Origin: Neptunomonas concharum
GTDB lineage: Bacteria > Pseudomonadota > Gammaproteobacteria > Pseudomonadales > Balneatricaceae
Direction: 5' to 3'
Length of the DNA stretch: 64,000 bases
Assembly (NCBI RefSeq): GCF_008630635.1
Contig: NZ_CP043869.1
Location: forward strand, 1,674,001 to 1,738,000
Shown here piece after piece: positions 1-10,100 of this stretch (the first letter of the stretch is position 1; every line of letters begins with the position of its first letter). Position numbers and translations under genes: made by a program. The notes beneath the pieces were generated by a model. It made no database searches, was not told where the DNA came from, and saw only the letters and a program-made list of their open reading frames with translations.

Positions 1-2040
1 GCGATTGCTTGGGAAGCTACGGCTAAACGAGTCGATAGGGCGTTTTTTGCGCGCCATTCATTGGATGAGCTGCGCCTATGGGATGATCATTCCTTAGAGA
101 AAAGTGGCCGTTTGACTGAGCCGATGCTCTATGATGGCGTCGATAATTACTACCGCCCAGTAAGCTGGGAGCAGGCTTTTTCCGTGATCGCCTCGCATTT
201 AAACCAACTTAATCATCCAGATGAAGCACTCTTTTATACCTCAGGCCGAGCCAGTAACGAAGCCGCCTATCTGTATCAGTTATTTGGGCGCGCATATGGC
301 ACGAATAACTTTCCCGATTGTTCCAATATGTGCCATGAAGCGTCAGGCGTTGGCCTGACCCGCAGTATCGGCACCGGTAAAGGTACAGTGATCATGGAGG
401 ATTTTGAAAAGGCAGATGCCATCTTTGTATTTGGCCAGAACCCCGGCACTAACCATCCAAGAATGTTGGCAACACTACGTAAAGCATCGATTAGAGGTGC
501 CAAAATTGTAGCAATTAATACCTTGAAAGAGCGTGGTTTACAGCGTTTCTCTGACCCTCAAAGTCCTAAAGAGATGCTAATTGCCAGCAGCACAACCATC
601 AGCCAACAGTATTTCACCCCCAAGTTAGGCGGCGACATGGCAATCGCCCGTGGTATTGCAAAACGGTTGCTAGAAAGGTCAGAAACCGATAGTTCAGCTA
701 TTGATCAAGCCTTTATCGCTGAGCATTGCCAAGGTTTTGAAGCTTATCAAGCTGTCGTCAAAGCGACCCCTTGGGAGGTGATCACTAAACAAAGCGGTCT
801 CTCGATAGAGGATATTGAGACGATGGCGAATATCTATGCAAACAGCAAAAAGGTGATTTTTACATGGGCGATGGGCATTACCCAACATCGCCATTCGGTG
901 GCCACTGTTCGTGAATTGGTCAATGTGCTGTTATTAAGAGGCAATATTGGTAAGCCTGGCGCGGGAGCTTGTCCTGTGCGTGGACATTCAAATGTGCAAG
1001 GTAATCGAACCGTGGGGATCAATGAGCACCCATCGCAAGCGTTCCTAGCCGCCCTTGATCAGCGATATGATTTGACTACCCCTAAAAAAGCCGGGATGAA
1101 TACCGTAGAGTCCATTCGTGCCATGCTGGATGGAAAAGCAAAGCTGTTTATCGGGCTTGGAGGTAATTTTGCAGCCGCAACGCCAGATACTGATCGAATC
1201 TATAAAGCACTTAGCCAGTGTGACTTAACCGTACATATCAGTACCAAACTCAATCGCAGCCATGTCATAACTGGTAAGCACGCTTTAATCTTGCCTTGTC
1301 TGGGGCGCACCGAAGTGGATCACCAAGCATCAGGGGAGCAGTGTATTACCGTAGAGGATTCTATGAGTATGGTGCATAGTTCCCGAGGGCAAAATGATCC
1401 AGCCTCGCCGTTGCTGCGATCTGAAACGGCAATTGTGGCAGGTATTGCCCAAGCAGCGCTTGGGAATGAACAGATTAATTGGAAAGCGCTTTCCGATGAT
1501 TACTCACGGATTCGTGATGAAATTGAATCGGTGATCCCAGGGTTTAAGGGCTATAACCAGCGTATAGAGCAGGGTAGAGGGTTTCATTTGCAGAACCTTG
1601 CCGCCGAGCGAACATGGGACACACCAAGCAGAAAAGCTTGCTTTTCTGATGACCCTCTTCCTCAGTGTCTGGATGAGGTAAGTGAAGACGTTCTAACGTT
1701 ACAAACGCTACGCTCCCATGATCAATATAACACCAGCATTTATGGTATGGATGACCGTTATCGGGGGATATCAGGCGAGCGCCGTGTTCTCTTTATGAAC
1801 GAAGCAGATATTGAAAACTTAGGATTATCTGATGGCGATAAAGTGACAATATCAACCGTAAGCAACGATGGAATAAATCGCAATGTCAGTGGTTTCAAAG
1901 TGGTTAATTATCAGATTCCCAAGGGATGTATTGCTGCCTATTACCCAGAGACCAATCCTTTAGTCCCACTGGAAAGTGTTGCTGATGACTGTGGAACACC
2001 GACCTATAAGTCTATAAGTGTGAGGCTCACTAAAGAGTAA
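1..2040 (+). CDS. FdhF/YdeP-family molybdopterin oxidoreductase, 5' end cut by window
   Basis: The frame is open from base 1, so this is the C-terminal ~679 residues of a longer protein (YdeP relatives are about 760 aa). The first visible residues, including RAFFARHS and GRLTEPM, match the conserved N-terminal part of YdeP-type proteins. A segment with CSNMCHEASG and FGQNPGTNHPRM follows, typical of bis-MGD molybdenum oxidoreductases. The last ~110 residues (from about 1740) form the dinucleotide-binding beta-barrel-like domain of this superfamily. No N-terminal 4Fe-4S cysteine cluster is visible in the part present. YdeP proteins are formate-dehydrogenase-like, and their substrate is not settled; E. 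coli ydeP is linked to acid resistance. The family call is firm, the reaction unknown. Confidence 0.9.
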   Translation, partial: AIAWEATAKRVDRAFFARHSLDELRLWDDHSLEKSGRLTEPMLYDGVDNYYRPVSWEQAFSVIASHLNQLNHPDEALFYTSGRASNEAAYLYQLFGRAYGTNNFPDCSNMCHEASGVGLTRSIGTGKGTVIMEDFEKADAIFVFGQNPGTNHPRMLATLRKASIRGAKIVAINTLKERGLQRFSDPQSPKEMLIASSTTISQQYFTPKLGGDMAIARGIAKRLLERSETDSSAIDQAFIAEHCQGFEAYQAVVKATPWEVITKQSGLSIEDIETMANIYANSKKVIFTWAMGITQHRHSVATVRELVNVLLLRGNIGKPGAGACPVRGHSNVQGNRTVGINEHPSQAFLAALDQRYDLTTPKKAGMNTVESIRAMLDGKAKLFIGLGGNFAAATPDTDRIYKALSQCDLTVHISTKLNRSHVITGKHALILPCLGRTEVDHQASGEQCITVEDSMSMVHSSRGQNDPASPLLRSETAIVAGIAQAALGNEQINWKALSDDYSRIRDEIESVIPGFKGYNQRIEQGRGFHLQNLAAERTWDTPSRKACFSDDPLPQCLDEVSEDVLTLQTLRSHDQYNTSIYGMDDRYRGISGERRVLFMNEADIENLGLSDGDKVTISTVSNDGINRNVSGFKVVNYQIPKGCIAAYYPETNPLVPLESVADDCGTPTYKSISVRLTKE

Positions 2041-2067
2041 AGATAAAAGGTTTTAAGCCGATGAACC

Positions 2068-2883
2068 TCACTCAAAGTAGGTCTGGTAGATCCTTTGGGT
2101 CGTGCCATCTGCAGACATTGCCTTTAATGCATCATTAAATCGATGTACATGTGCATTTGGGTGAGGGATTTCGGGTAGATTATCGGGTGCCAAAGGGCGT
2201 CCTGAGTCGTAGTCAGGGTTTGGGGTTGCATTAAATAAAGCTGACATTTTTGAAAAACCTATATAATCAGGAATACTTTCATTAAGCAGTTGGGAGTGTA
2301 TTTTATAGCCTGACAGTTTGTTGGATTTTAAGTGGTACCTCAAGGCATCTTCTTGGTATATATAAAAATCTGCTCGGCCTGATTTCAGTAGGGAGAGTGC
2401 CCTTTCTATACTGACTTCCGTCATTTTGTTTTCCAGCAGCTGTGACTTATCAAACCCCGCTAGATAATCAGGGCTGCCGATTGATACCAGTTGAGTCAGA
2501 CCCTTGAGATCATCAGATGACTTTAAGTCTCTTAATGTAGAAAGCGATATAGCAACGTTCTTTTGTGATCGGCCACTATCAAACCAGTAGGCATAGGTTG
2601 AGCGCCGTGTTGTAAAAACAAAACTAGGATAAAAATCAATTTCTCCTGACTTTAACCCCTCCAAGATGCGTTTCTTGGGCATTCTCACGATCTCTAACTC
2701 TAGAGCTGATCGTCTGGCTGCTTCGCTATAGATATCCTTGAAATACCCGGCATTACTGGGAGCTTGCTCAATCGAAGGTGGCTTTTCGGTAGTTCGATAT
2801 CCCATAACTATCTTCTGGGTATCATTAGCTAAACATGTGCTCATAACACATGCCAGCAACAGTGCTGCGACTCGTTTTCCCAT
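2068..2883 (-). CDS. Periplasmic solute-binding protein, amino-acid-type SBP_bac_3-like fold
   Basis: About 271 aa. An ATG at 2883 gives a clean signal peptide (MGKRVAALLLACVMSTCLA); an upstream TTG in the same frame is less likely. The body has the layout of extracellular solute-binding family 3 proteins: a short lobe, a hinge, and a segment around ALSLLKSGRADFYIY that resembles the ligand-binding lobe of these orphan proteins (TIGR02285-like). No ABC permease or ATPase lies nearby. A histidine kinase gene starts divergently at 2999, so the protein may be a ligand sensor rather than part of an importer; that is inference from position only. The ligand is unknown. Confidence 0.75.
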   Translation of the reverse strand: MGKRVAALLLACVMSTCLANDTQKIVMGYRTTEKPPSIEQAPSNAGYFKDIYSEAARRSALELEIVRMPKKRILEGLKSGEIDFYPSFVFTTRRSTYAYWFDSGRSQKNVAISLSTLRDLKSSDDLKGLTQLVSIGSPDYLAGFDKSQLLENKMTEVSIERALSLLKSGRADFYIYQEDALRYHLKSNKLSGYKIHSQLLNESIPDYIGFSKMSALFNATPNPDYDSGRPLAPDNLPEIPHPNAHVHRFNDALKAMSADGTTQRIYQTYFE

Positions 2884-2998
2884 GGCTGTGCATCCCAATA
2901 AAGTTGTTCTCAGTATAGACCAAGCGAATACTTAACTTGGCCGATTTGGGTTTTATTAACTATGGTTAAAGTAACCAACACATGGCTTCGAGGTTCGC

Positions 2999-4615
2999 AT
3001 GAGTGCGTTATATGTTAACTCATTGATAATAAATAATAAATTTTTTGTCTCGAAGGTGTTGAATATTGTTTTAGCTATAGCTGTTCTTCTTTCCGTGAGC
3101 TTTGTGTTGCTTTCCTTTACATCGAGTCATGAACTAGAGAGGGCGGAAGCTAAACGTATTCACGCTGTACAGCTTGGAATTGAATTAAAGGAAAGCTCAG
3201 ACGACTTAACCTCAATGGCTCGTAGCTATGTTGTGACTGGAGATAAAAAGTTTAAGGAATATTTTGAGTATATCTCTGAAATTCGCAACGGAGAGTTAGC
3301 GATGCCGCTTAACTATGGGCAGGGCTATTGGGATTTGGCGGTTGTATCTGGTCATCAACCAGAAAAAAAGCATATAAACACTCAGTCGTTACGGGAAAAA
3401 ATAGAAGCATTAAGTTTAAAAGAAAAAGAGAATGCTCTGATGGCTACGGCAGAGGATAATAGTAATGAGTTGATAGCTATGGAGGCAGAAGCGTTCCGGC
3501 TATTTGAGCTTGGAGACAGACAGTCTGCCATTGGTATGTTATACAGCCAGAAATACTTTACTGAAAAATCTAGAATCATGGGCCCTATTAAAGATTTTAT
3601 CGATACAATTAATCAAAGAATGGATGATGAATTAGCGGGGATTAGAAAAAAGCACAATGCACAAGTTTATATCGCTTATGCATCGCTGATAGCACTCTTA
3701 GTGATTACTTTTTTGAGAATGTACTCAGACTACCTCATTAAGAAAGAGCAAATAAACACTTTAGAGCTCAATGTGAATGCCAAAGAGGATGAGATTAATA
3801 GTAAAAACAAAGAGTTATATAATGCCTATGAAACATTGGAAATGTCTCAGGCTCGACTGCTTGAGCTAGAGAAAATAAAACTTATGGGGGAGTTGATTCC
3901 AGGAGTTGCACATGAAATTAATACTCCCGTTGGCGTGGCTGTTACATTATCAACGACTCAAATTGATATACTCAATGAGTTCCGTTACAACTTCGAAGAA
4001 AATAAATTAACACGTTTGCAATTTACCTCTATGGTTGATGATCTCTCTTCGTGCTCTAACTCTATCTTAAAAAGCATGAGGAAAATAAATAAGCTTATTA
4101 GTCAGTTCAAATCTTTATCTATGAATAATCAAATAGATAACTTAGAAAGAGTTAGTATCAACGCTCTGGTTGATGATGTTTTTATGCTTATAAAGAACGA
4201 AGAGGTAAGTGATAGAGTTAACCTGCATAATGAAACTAGCGAAGGATATTACATAGAAACCTATCCTTATCTTTTATCATTAGTGATATTTAATGTTGTG
4301 CTTAATGCCGAGAAACACGCTTTTAAAGGAAGCGAATCTGGGGATATTAACGTTAAAGTTGAGGCTGGTGAAAATACGATCACAATTTTTGTTGAAGACA
4401 ATGGTAGTGGTATGGAACAAGATGTAGTTGAAAGGGTGTTCTCGCCGTTCTTCTCAACGGTTAAAAATGAAGGTGCAACGGGTTTAGGGCTTTGCATAGC
4501 TCAAAATATTGTAACTCACAAACTATGTGGAAAAATTCACTGTCGTTCCGAATTAGGAAAAGGGAGCACCTTCGACATTGAGCTACCTTATCTGCTGCCT
4601 TCCAATGAGTCATAA
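2999..4615 (+). CDS. Membrane-bound sensor histidine kinase without adjacent response regulator
   Basis: 538 aa. A membrane segment lies at about residues 17-40, a periplasmic, mostly helical domain at 41-222, and a second membrane segment at 223-245. A coiled coil follows at 250-292. The kinase core has an H-box GVAHEINTPVG with the phospho-accepting histidine at residue 305, and a HATPase domain with DNGSGM (G1) and GATGLGL (G2). The ATG at 2999 follows a GAGG-like ribosome site. No response regulator adjoins it. The H-box is nearly the same as in the second orphan kinase at 57327-58907, so both belong to one HK subfamily. The gene is AT-richer than its neighbours. The signal is unknown; a binding-protein gene lies divergently upstream. 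Confidence 0.9.
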   Translation: MSALYVNSLIINNKFFVSKVLNIVLAIAVLLSVSFVLLSFTSSHELERAEAKRIHAVQLGIELKESSDDLTSMARSYVVTGDKKFKEYFEYISEIRNGELAMPLNYGQGYWDLAVVSGHQPEKKHINTQSLREKIEALSLKEKENALMATAEDNSNELIAMEAEAFRLFELGDRQSAIGMLYSQKYFTEKSRIMGPIKDFIDTINQRMDDELAGIRKKHNAQVYIAYASLIALLVITFLRMYSDYLIKKEQINTLELNVNAKEDEINSKNKELYNAYETLEMSQARLLELEKIKLMGELIPGVAHEINTPVGVAVTLSTTQIDILNEFRYNFEENKLTRLQFTSMVDDLSSCSNSILKSMRKINKLISQFKSLSMNNQIDNLERVSINALVDDVFMLIKNEEVSDRVNLHNETSEGYYIETYPYLLSLVIFNVVLNAEKHAFKGSESGDINVKVEAGENTITIFVEDNGSGMEQDVVERVFSPFFSTVKNEGATGLGLCIAQNIVTHKLCGKIHCRSELGKGSTFDIELPYLLPSNES

Positions 4616-4653
4616 ACTGCCGCCTGAGGAGCATACCCAGACGGTGGTTTTTT
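4614..4653 (+). terminator. Probable intrinsic terminator of the histidine kinase gene
   Basis: An imperfect stem (CCGCCTG pairing with CAGACGG, extended by AAAC with GTTT) is followed by a run of six T at the end of the rightward gene. It lies between convergent genes and overlaps the stop of the leftward reductase gene. Confidence 0.6.
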
Positions 4654-5695
4654 ATACCAAGCGATTTTTAGGCGGCTCAACGGGTAAGGCTTGATCAAAA
4701 AAGCCCTCTGTATGAATCATATCATCGTGTGCGCCTAAGGCTTTTGCGGATGCGATACATGCATCAACGAAATCGGGGCTGCCTGCAATATAGATAGCAT
4801 GTTTAGAGAGGTCAGGATAAAGGTCTTTAAGTATATCCGGAATTCGACCCTGCTGAATGCCGTCTTTTACCTCTTGAGTCAGTGTGGGAATAAATTTAAA
4901 GCGGCGGTGCTTGGCATTCCAGTATGCCATAAGGCCTTTATCGTATATTTCATCTTCGGTACGTGCAGAGAACACTAAATGAACAGGCTGCTTGAAGCCG
5001 CGACGTAAAGCCGCATCGCTGAGTGCCAAAATGGGGGCTAAGCCTGTGCCGGCTGCTAAACAGAGTACTGGGCCTTCGGTTGTTGGATCGCCAATAAAAG
5101 TCCCATAAGGGCCTGATATGTTGATCATGCTGCCTGCCTGTACTTGATCATGTACCCAATTACTTGTTTTTCCTTCGGGTACTCGGGTGATCTGTAAGAT
5201 TATCTCACCGTCATTCCTTGGTGCATTTGCAATAGAGTATGAGCGGGGTGTGATCGTTCTGTCGGTATCCGTCACTGTAATATACTGACCCGGCCAAAAG
5301 CGGAGTGCTTCGCCGACTGGGCGGATGCGAAGTTCCGTGATCCGTGATGTTCTTTCTATTCGATCAATTACCACACATCGAACATTTTCTCTTGGGGGGA
5401 AGAGTTTAGGTTGTGCATCCTCTGTTCCCCATTCGATTTCGATTATATCTGAGAGAGGCTTAGCCATGCACATTAGCCCGTATCCGGCTTCTCGTTCCTC
5501 CTGAGATAATGCCATGTCGAGCACCATGCCTTGGTCAAATTCACCCGATCTAACCTTGACCTTACATTCACCGCATGCACCGGCGCGGCAATTGTTTGGA
5601 AGTGCGTAGCCAGCATTTTCCAGTGTTGCTAGAACGGTTTCACCTGGGCTGGACTCAACCTCTTTACCTGATGGATATAAACGGACTTTACTCAT
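4652..5695 (-). CDS. 2Fe-2S ferredoxin / FAD / NAD(P)H oxidoreductase (oxygenase reductase component)
   Basis: 347 aa with the classic modular order of class IB-like oxygenase reductases. A plant-type ferredoxin domain occupies residues 1-~90 with the cysteine pattern CRAGACGEC and a later C (LMCMAK). A FAD-binding barrel (~100-200) carries RSYSIAN, and a NAD-binding domain has GPYG and AAGTGLAPIL. Such proteins pass electrons from NAD(P)H through FAD and the iron-sulfur centre to a diiron or Rieske oxygenase. The gene lies 104 bp downstream of the diiron protein gene on the same strand, with a hairpin between them, so the two probably form a two-component oxygenase. The substrate is not evident. 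The ATG at 5695 follows an AGGAG-type site. Confidence 0.93.
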   Translation of the reverse strand: MSKVRLYPSGKEVESSPGETVLATLENAGYALPNNCRAGACGECKVKVRSGEFDQGMVLDMALSQEEREAGYGLMCMAKPLSDIIEIEWGTEDAQPKLFPPRENVRCVVIDRIERTSRITELRIRPVGEALRFWPGQYITVTDTDRTITPRSYSIANAPRNDGEIILQITRVPEGKTSNWVHDQVQAGSMINISGPYGTFIGDPTTEGPVLCLAAGTGLAPILALSDAALRRGFKQPVHLVFSARTEDEIYDKGLMAYWNAKHRRFKFIPTLTQEVKDGIQQGRIPDILKDLYPDLSKHAIYIAGSPDFVDACIASAKALGAHDDMIHTEGFFDQALPVEPPKNRLV

Positions 5696-5747
5696 TTAAA
5701 AGCTCCTAAGGGTTTTCAATACAAAAGCTGGGCGGCTAGATAGAAGT

Positions 5748-5772
5748 GAGCCAAAGGCATGACCTTTGGCTC
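5748..5772 (-). promoter_or_regulatory. Intercistronic hairpin between diiron and reductase genes
   Basis: A perfect 10-bp stem (GAGCCAAAGG with CCTTTGGCTC) and a 5-nt loop lie between the two genes. No long T run follows on the minus strand, so partial termination or 3' end protection of the upstream diiron message is more likely than full termination. Confidence 0.6.
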
Positions 5773-5799
5773 GTTGATATCATATAAAGCTATCAATTA

Positions 5800-6825
5800 T
5801 CAGAAGATAGGAATGATATCCGCAGCATCTAGGTCAGCCTGTGTTACCTCTTCGCCTGAAATATCAACCTCAGGAATTGCAGGGAACGGTGTATCATATT
5901 TATCCAATACGGCTTTTAAATTGAGCATGGCGTTGCGCCAGTTTTCTTTTTTATCTTCATAGGTTGGGATACCAAAACCAGCCTCTCTTGCTAGCGCTTC
6001 GGCTTCACGTTGGTTGCTGATGAAGTCATCAGGCAAGTCCCAAAACTCAGCCGGTGGCTCAAACAATACAGCTGATAGGAAGAGGTAACCTGCTCTTATC
6101 TGCTTTGTGATCACTGATTTATCTTCAGGCGACAGGGTTGGATAATCCCTTTCCATTAAGGCTAAGCAGATCGCCATATGGCGGCCTTCATCACGACCTA
6201 TGTTTTTAAAAGCTTCCGTGAAAACCATTTCTTCACAGCTTTGAGACATTTGTTTGAAGATTGTTGCCGCTGCAATTTCTCCCATTAAGAAAGAGCTAAA
6301 CAGTACTGCCAAGCTGTATTTAGGCACTGCCTTTTTGTAGCCGTTCCAGTAGCGACCACCGTTGTAGTACAACCAACGAGCATTCTTTTGTAAACGGCGT
6401 CCTAAGTCAGTTTTCGGCTCATATTCGAGAGGGCTAGGGGATTCCAGCATCTTTGTGATGACCATGCCGCACATCTGTTCATGGTTTTGCTCATCACGAG
6501 TAACCGAGAAGAAGCATCGACGAATAGCATCTTCTTCATGGTCTTCATAGGTTTTGATGAAAGCCTCGGCAAAAACGGGTGGTGCAGAAGCGTCAAAAAC
6601 TGAAAGCAATGTCCACCAATAAGCAATGGCTTCCCGCTCTTCCCATGTATAACTTGATGGGTCAAAAGTATCCCAAGGGAGGTCCTTAGGGTTCCAAGCT
6701 TCTCGCAAAGAGGCATCCCAAATTTCTTCCGTTTTGGATGATTTATTTTCCCAGCGAAGAGGGTAGACATTAGGTTGTGGTGTCTCTGGTGGGAACTCCA
6801 TTGTTTGAGCGATTTTGTCGTGCAT
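5800..6825 (-). CDS. Ferritin-like diiron carboxylate protein, putative oxygenase component
   Basis: 341 aa, predicted mostly helical and soluble. It has the E...ExxH...E...ExxH pattern of R2/ferritin-like diiron proteins: a candidate first Glu at 87, E112-Q-N-H115, E183 (FLMGEIAAA), and E213-G-R-H216. The spacing fits an oxygen-activating diiron site. No signal peptide is seen. A ferredoxin-type reductase follows in the same direction, which makes a two-component monooxygenase, desaturase or N-oxygenase the best reading. It is not an obvious AurF, MmoX/TmoA or ribonucleotide reductase R2 subunit, and I do not recognise a characterised subfamily. The promoter region carries a perfect FNR box. 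The ATG at 6825 follows GAGAGG. Confidence 0.8.
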   Translation of the reverse strand: MHDKIAQTMEFPPETPQPNVYPLRWENKSSKTEEIWDASLREAWNPKDLPWDTFDPSSYTWEEREAIAYWWTLLSVFDASAPPVFAEAFIKTYEDHEEDAIRRCFFSVTRDEQNHEQMCGMVITKMLESPSPLEYEPKTDLGRRLQKNARWLYYNGGRYWNGYKKAVPKYSLAVLFSSFLMGEIAAATIFKQMSQSCEEMVFTEAFKNIGRDEGRHMAICLALMERDYPTLSPEDKSVITKQIRAGYLFLSAVLFEPPAEFWDLPDDFISNQREAEALAREAGFGIPTYEDKKENWRNAMLNLKAVLDKYDTPFPAIPEVDISGEEVTQADLDAADIIPIF

Positions 6826-6833
6826 ACATACCT

Positions 6834-6868
6834 CTCGGTTTTCTGTTATTGTTATTTGGTAAACCGAG
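6834..6868 (-). promoter_or_regulatory. 5' leader inverted repeat next to ribosome site of diiron gene
   Basis: Perfect 8-bp arms (CTCGGTTT at 6834-6841, AAACCGAG at 6861-6868) enclose a 19-nt AT-rich loop in the leader. The proximal arm abuts and partly overlaps the GAGAGG ribosome site, so folding could limit translation. Function is inferred from position only. Confidence 0.45.
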
Positions 6869-7006
6869 AATAGTTAAAAGTGATACATTTAATCAATTTA
6901 AATTTTATTAAAAAGTATCGTTAATTGAGGGTTGTTAGCGAGCTTAAGCGTGAAATGGCCTTTAAATTGATATTAATACTTTTAAAAACATATGCTTATT
7001 TAAATA

Positions 7007-7020
7007 TTGATATGGATCAA
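7007..7020 (-). promoter_or_regulatory. Perfect FNR/ANR-type box upstream of diiron operon
   Basis: TTGATATGGATCAA is an exact match to the FNR/ANR/CRP-family consensus TTGAT-N4-ATCAA. It lies 182 bp upstream of the diiron start in the 347-bp AT-rich region 6826-7172. A TATTAAT-like -10 element lies downstream on the minus strand at roughly the distance of a class II site. The only gene reading away from here is the diiron operon, because metH terminates on the other side. The rest of this gap holds the leader repeat and the metH terminator; nothing else is evident. Confidence 0.6.
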
Positions 7021-7120
7021 TAAAAACGTAATTGGTTTTTTTGTATATTTATTGATCTATTATTGGTGAGATTTGTACAAAATGCGCTCTATTTTTGGTG
7101 TGATTTTCTGGTGTGTTTTT

Positions 7121-7169
7121 AAAAGGGATACGCAAAATCTATTTATTTGATAATTTTGGTATCCCTTTT
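7121..7169 (-). terminator. Terminator-like long hairpin just after metH
   Basis: An 11-bp perfect arm pair (AAAAGGGATAC, GTATCCCTTTT) is extended by CAAAAT/ATTTTG and lies 3 nt past the metH stop. The stem ends in a T run, as in bidirectional terminators. Confidence 0.65.
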
Positions 7170-7172
7170 TTG

Positions 7173-10100
7173 TTATCCTTCTTCTGGTTCATATCCCAGA
7201 TTAGGCGCTAACCAGCGCTCGGCGACTTGCATCTCCATGCCAGTGCGTTTGGCGTAGCTTTCTACTTGGTCTTCGCTGATTTTGGCTACCCCGAAATATT
7301 GAGACTCTGGGTGGCTAAAATACCAGCCACTGACAGCGGCTGTAGGTAGCATGGCGTAGGATTCTGTAATAGTAATACCTACGCGATTTTCCACATCCAG
7401 TAGCTTCCATAGCAAGCCTTTCTCTGTGTGGTCGGGACAAGCTGGGTAGCCTGGAGCGGGGCGTATACCTTGGTATTTTTCTCGAATCAGCGCTTCGTTA
7501 TCTAAGGTTTCATCTGCTGCGTAGCCCCAGGTTTCCTTACGCACGACAGCGTGCAGATATTCAGCGAACGCTTCAGCTAAGCGGTCTGCTAATGCTTTGA
7601 CCATAATGCTGTGATAGTCGTCATGGTCTGCATCATAAACCGCCACCAGTTCATCAACGCCGATGCCGGCAGTGACAGCAAATGCACCGTAGTAATCGGC
7701 TTTGCCGCTGGATTTTGGTGCAATAAAGTCCGTCAGACACATGTGGGCTTTACCGGCGATCTTTTCTGTTTGCTGGCGAAGGTGGTGGAGCGTCATCAGT
7801 ACTTCACTGCGGGTATCGTCGGTATAAAGCTCTATATCGTCATCCCTCACGCTATTAGCAGGGAATAGCCCGTATACGGCTTTTGCTTTGAGTTTCTTGT
7901 TGTTAATGAGATCATCTAGCATGACTTGAGCATCAGCGAATAGCTTAGTGGCTTCTTCACCAATCACTTCATCGGTAAGGATGCGTGGGTAGCGGCCCGC
8001 TAGCTCCCATGAGTGGAAGAACGGGCTCCAGTCAATGTAGTCACGCAGGATATTTAGATCTAGGTCGTCAATCACATGAATACCTAATTGCTTAGGCGCA
8101 GGCGGCGTATAGTTGTCCCAGTCAATTTGATATTTGTTAGCTCTAGCGGCATCCAGTGAAACACGGCGTTTCTCATTTTGGCGCGCTAAATGTCGTTCTC
8201 GCACTGCTTTATATTCGTCTTGTATCTCTTTGACATAATTGGCTTTTCTTTCTTTTGAAAGCAGGGTGGATGCAACACCAACAGCACGAGATGCGTTAGT
8301 CACATGGACTACTTGGTCGCGCTTGTAGGCGGGGTCGATCTTCACAGCTGTATGGGCTTTTGAGGTTGTTGCACCGCCAATCATCAGGGGAATATTAAAG
8401 CCTTGGCGCTCCATCTCTTTGGCAACGTGTACCATCTCATCAAGTGAGGGAGTGATAAGGCCAGAGAGACCGATCAGGTCGGCATTCTCTTCCCGGGCGG
8501 TGGTGAGGATTTTCTCCGCCGAAACCATCACACCCAGATCAATGATTTCGAAGTTGTTGCACTGGAGGACTACGCCAACAATATTCTTACCGATATCGTG
8601 TACATCACCTTTAACGGTTGCCATCACGACTTTGCCAGCAGAGCTGGATTCATTACCGGTTTTTTCAGCCTCAATAAAAGGCATTAAATAGGCGACCGCT
8701 TTTTTCATAACACGAGCAGATTTTACCACTTGAGGCAGGAACATTTTGCCAGAGCCGAATAGGTCGCCGACGATGCCCATACCATCCATCAATGGCCCCT
8801 CGATAACCTGAATTGGGCGCTCGAAGGTTTGGCGGGCTTCTTCTACATCGTCATCGATAAACTCAGTGATACCTTTAACTAAAGCGTGGGCCAGTCGCCG
8901 GTTAACCTCCCAGCTGCGCCACTCTTGTGCTTCGGGTGCTTCTTGAGCGCTACCATCACCTCGGTATTTTTCGGCAACCTCTAAGAGTCGTTCTGTCGCG
9001 TCATCGCGGCGATTTTGTACGACATCTTCAACCAGCTCGCGAAGCTCTTCGGGCAGGTCATCGTAGATTGCCAGCTGGCCTGCGTTGACGATACCCATAT
9101 CCATGCCTTGTTGAATAGCATGATAAAGAAAGACGCAATGAATCGCTTCACGGACTGGGTTGTTGCCCCGGAAAGAGAAGGATACGTTAGAGACACCGCC
9201 AGAAATCTTCGCATAAGGCAGGTTTTTCTTGATCCAGCCGGTTGCTTCGATAAAGTCGACAGCGTAGTTGTTATGCTCTTCGATGCCGGTTGCTACTGCG
9301 AATATATTAGGGTCGAAAATAATATCTTCAGGTGGGAAGCCTACTTCATCCACTAAAATACGGTAGGATTTTTCACAGATCTCGATCTTACGAGCGCAGG
9401 TGTCAGCCTGGCCTACTTCATCAAATGCCATAACGATAACGGCTGCACCGTAACGTCTAACTAACTTAGCCTGTTCTTTAAATTTCTCAACACCTTCTTT
9501 CATGGAGATGGAGTTGACGACACCTTTACCCTGAATGCACTTAAGACCTGCTTCGAGTACCTCCCATTTGGAGGAGTCGATCATAATAGGCACACGCGAG
9601 ATATCAGGCTCAGAAGCGATCAGATTCAGGAAGCGCACCATGGCTGCTTCCGCATCCAGCATCCCTTCATCCATATTGATATCAATGATCTGTGCGCCGT
9701 TTTCTACTTGCTGGCGAGCCACATCCAATGCTGTTTCGTAATCGCCTTCTTTTATCAGGCGTTTAAAGATGGCTGAGCCGGTGACATTGGTACGTTCCCC
9801 CACGTTAACAAATAGCGTATCGGCGCCAATATTCATAGGCTCAAGGCCTGCTAAACGCGCTTCAACAGGCAATTCAGGAATCGTGCGCGGTGCGTGTTGC
9901 TCGACCGCTTCTCTGATCACTCGAATATGATCGGGTGTGGTGCCGCAACAACCGCCGACTATATTTAAAAATCCAGATGCCGCCCACTCGCTGATCTCTT
10001 TGGCCATCTCTTCAGGTGACTCGTCATACTCACCAAAGGCATTCGGTAAACCGGCGTTTGGATGCGCTGAAACATGGCACTGAGCAATACGGGACAGCTC

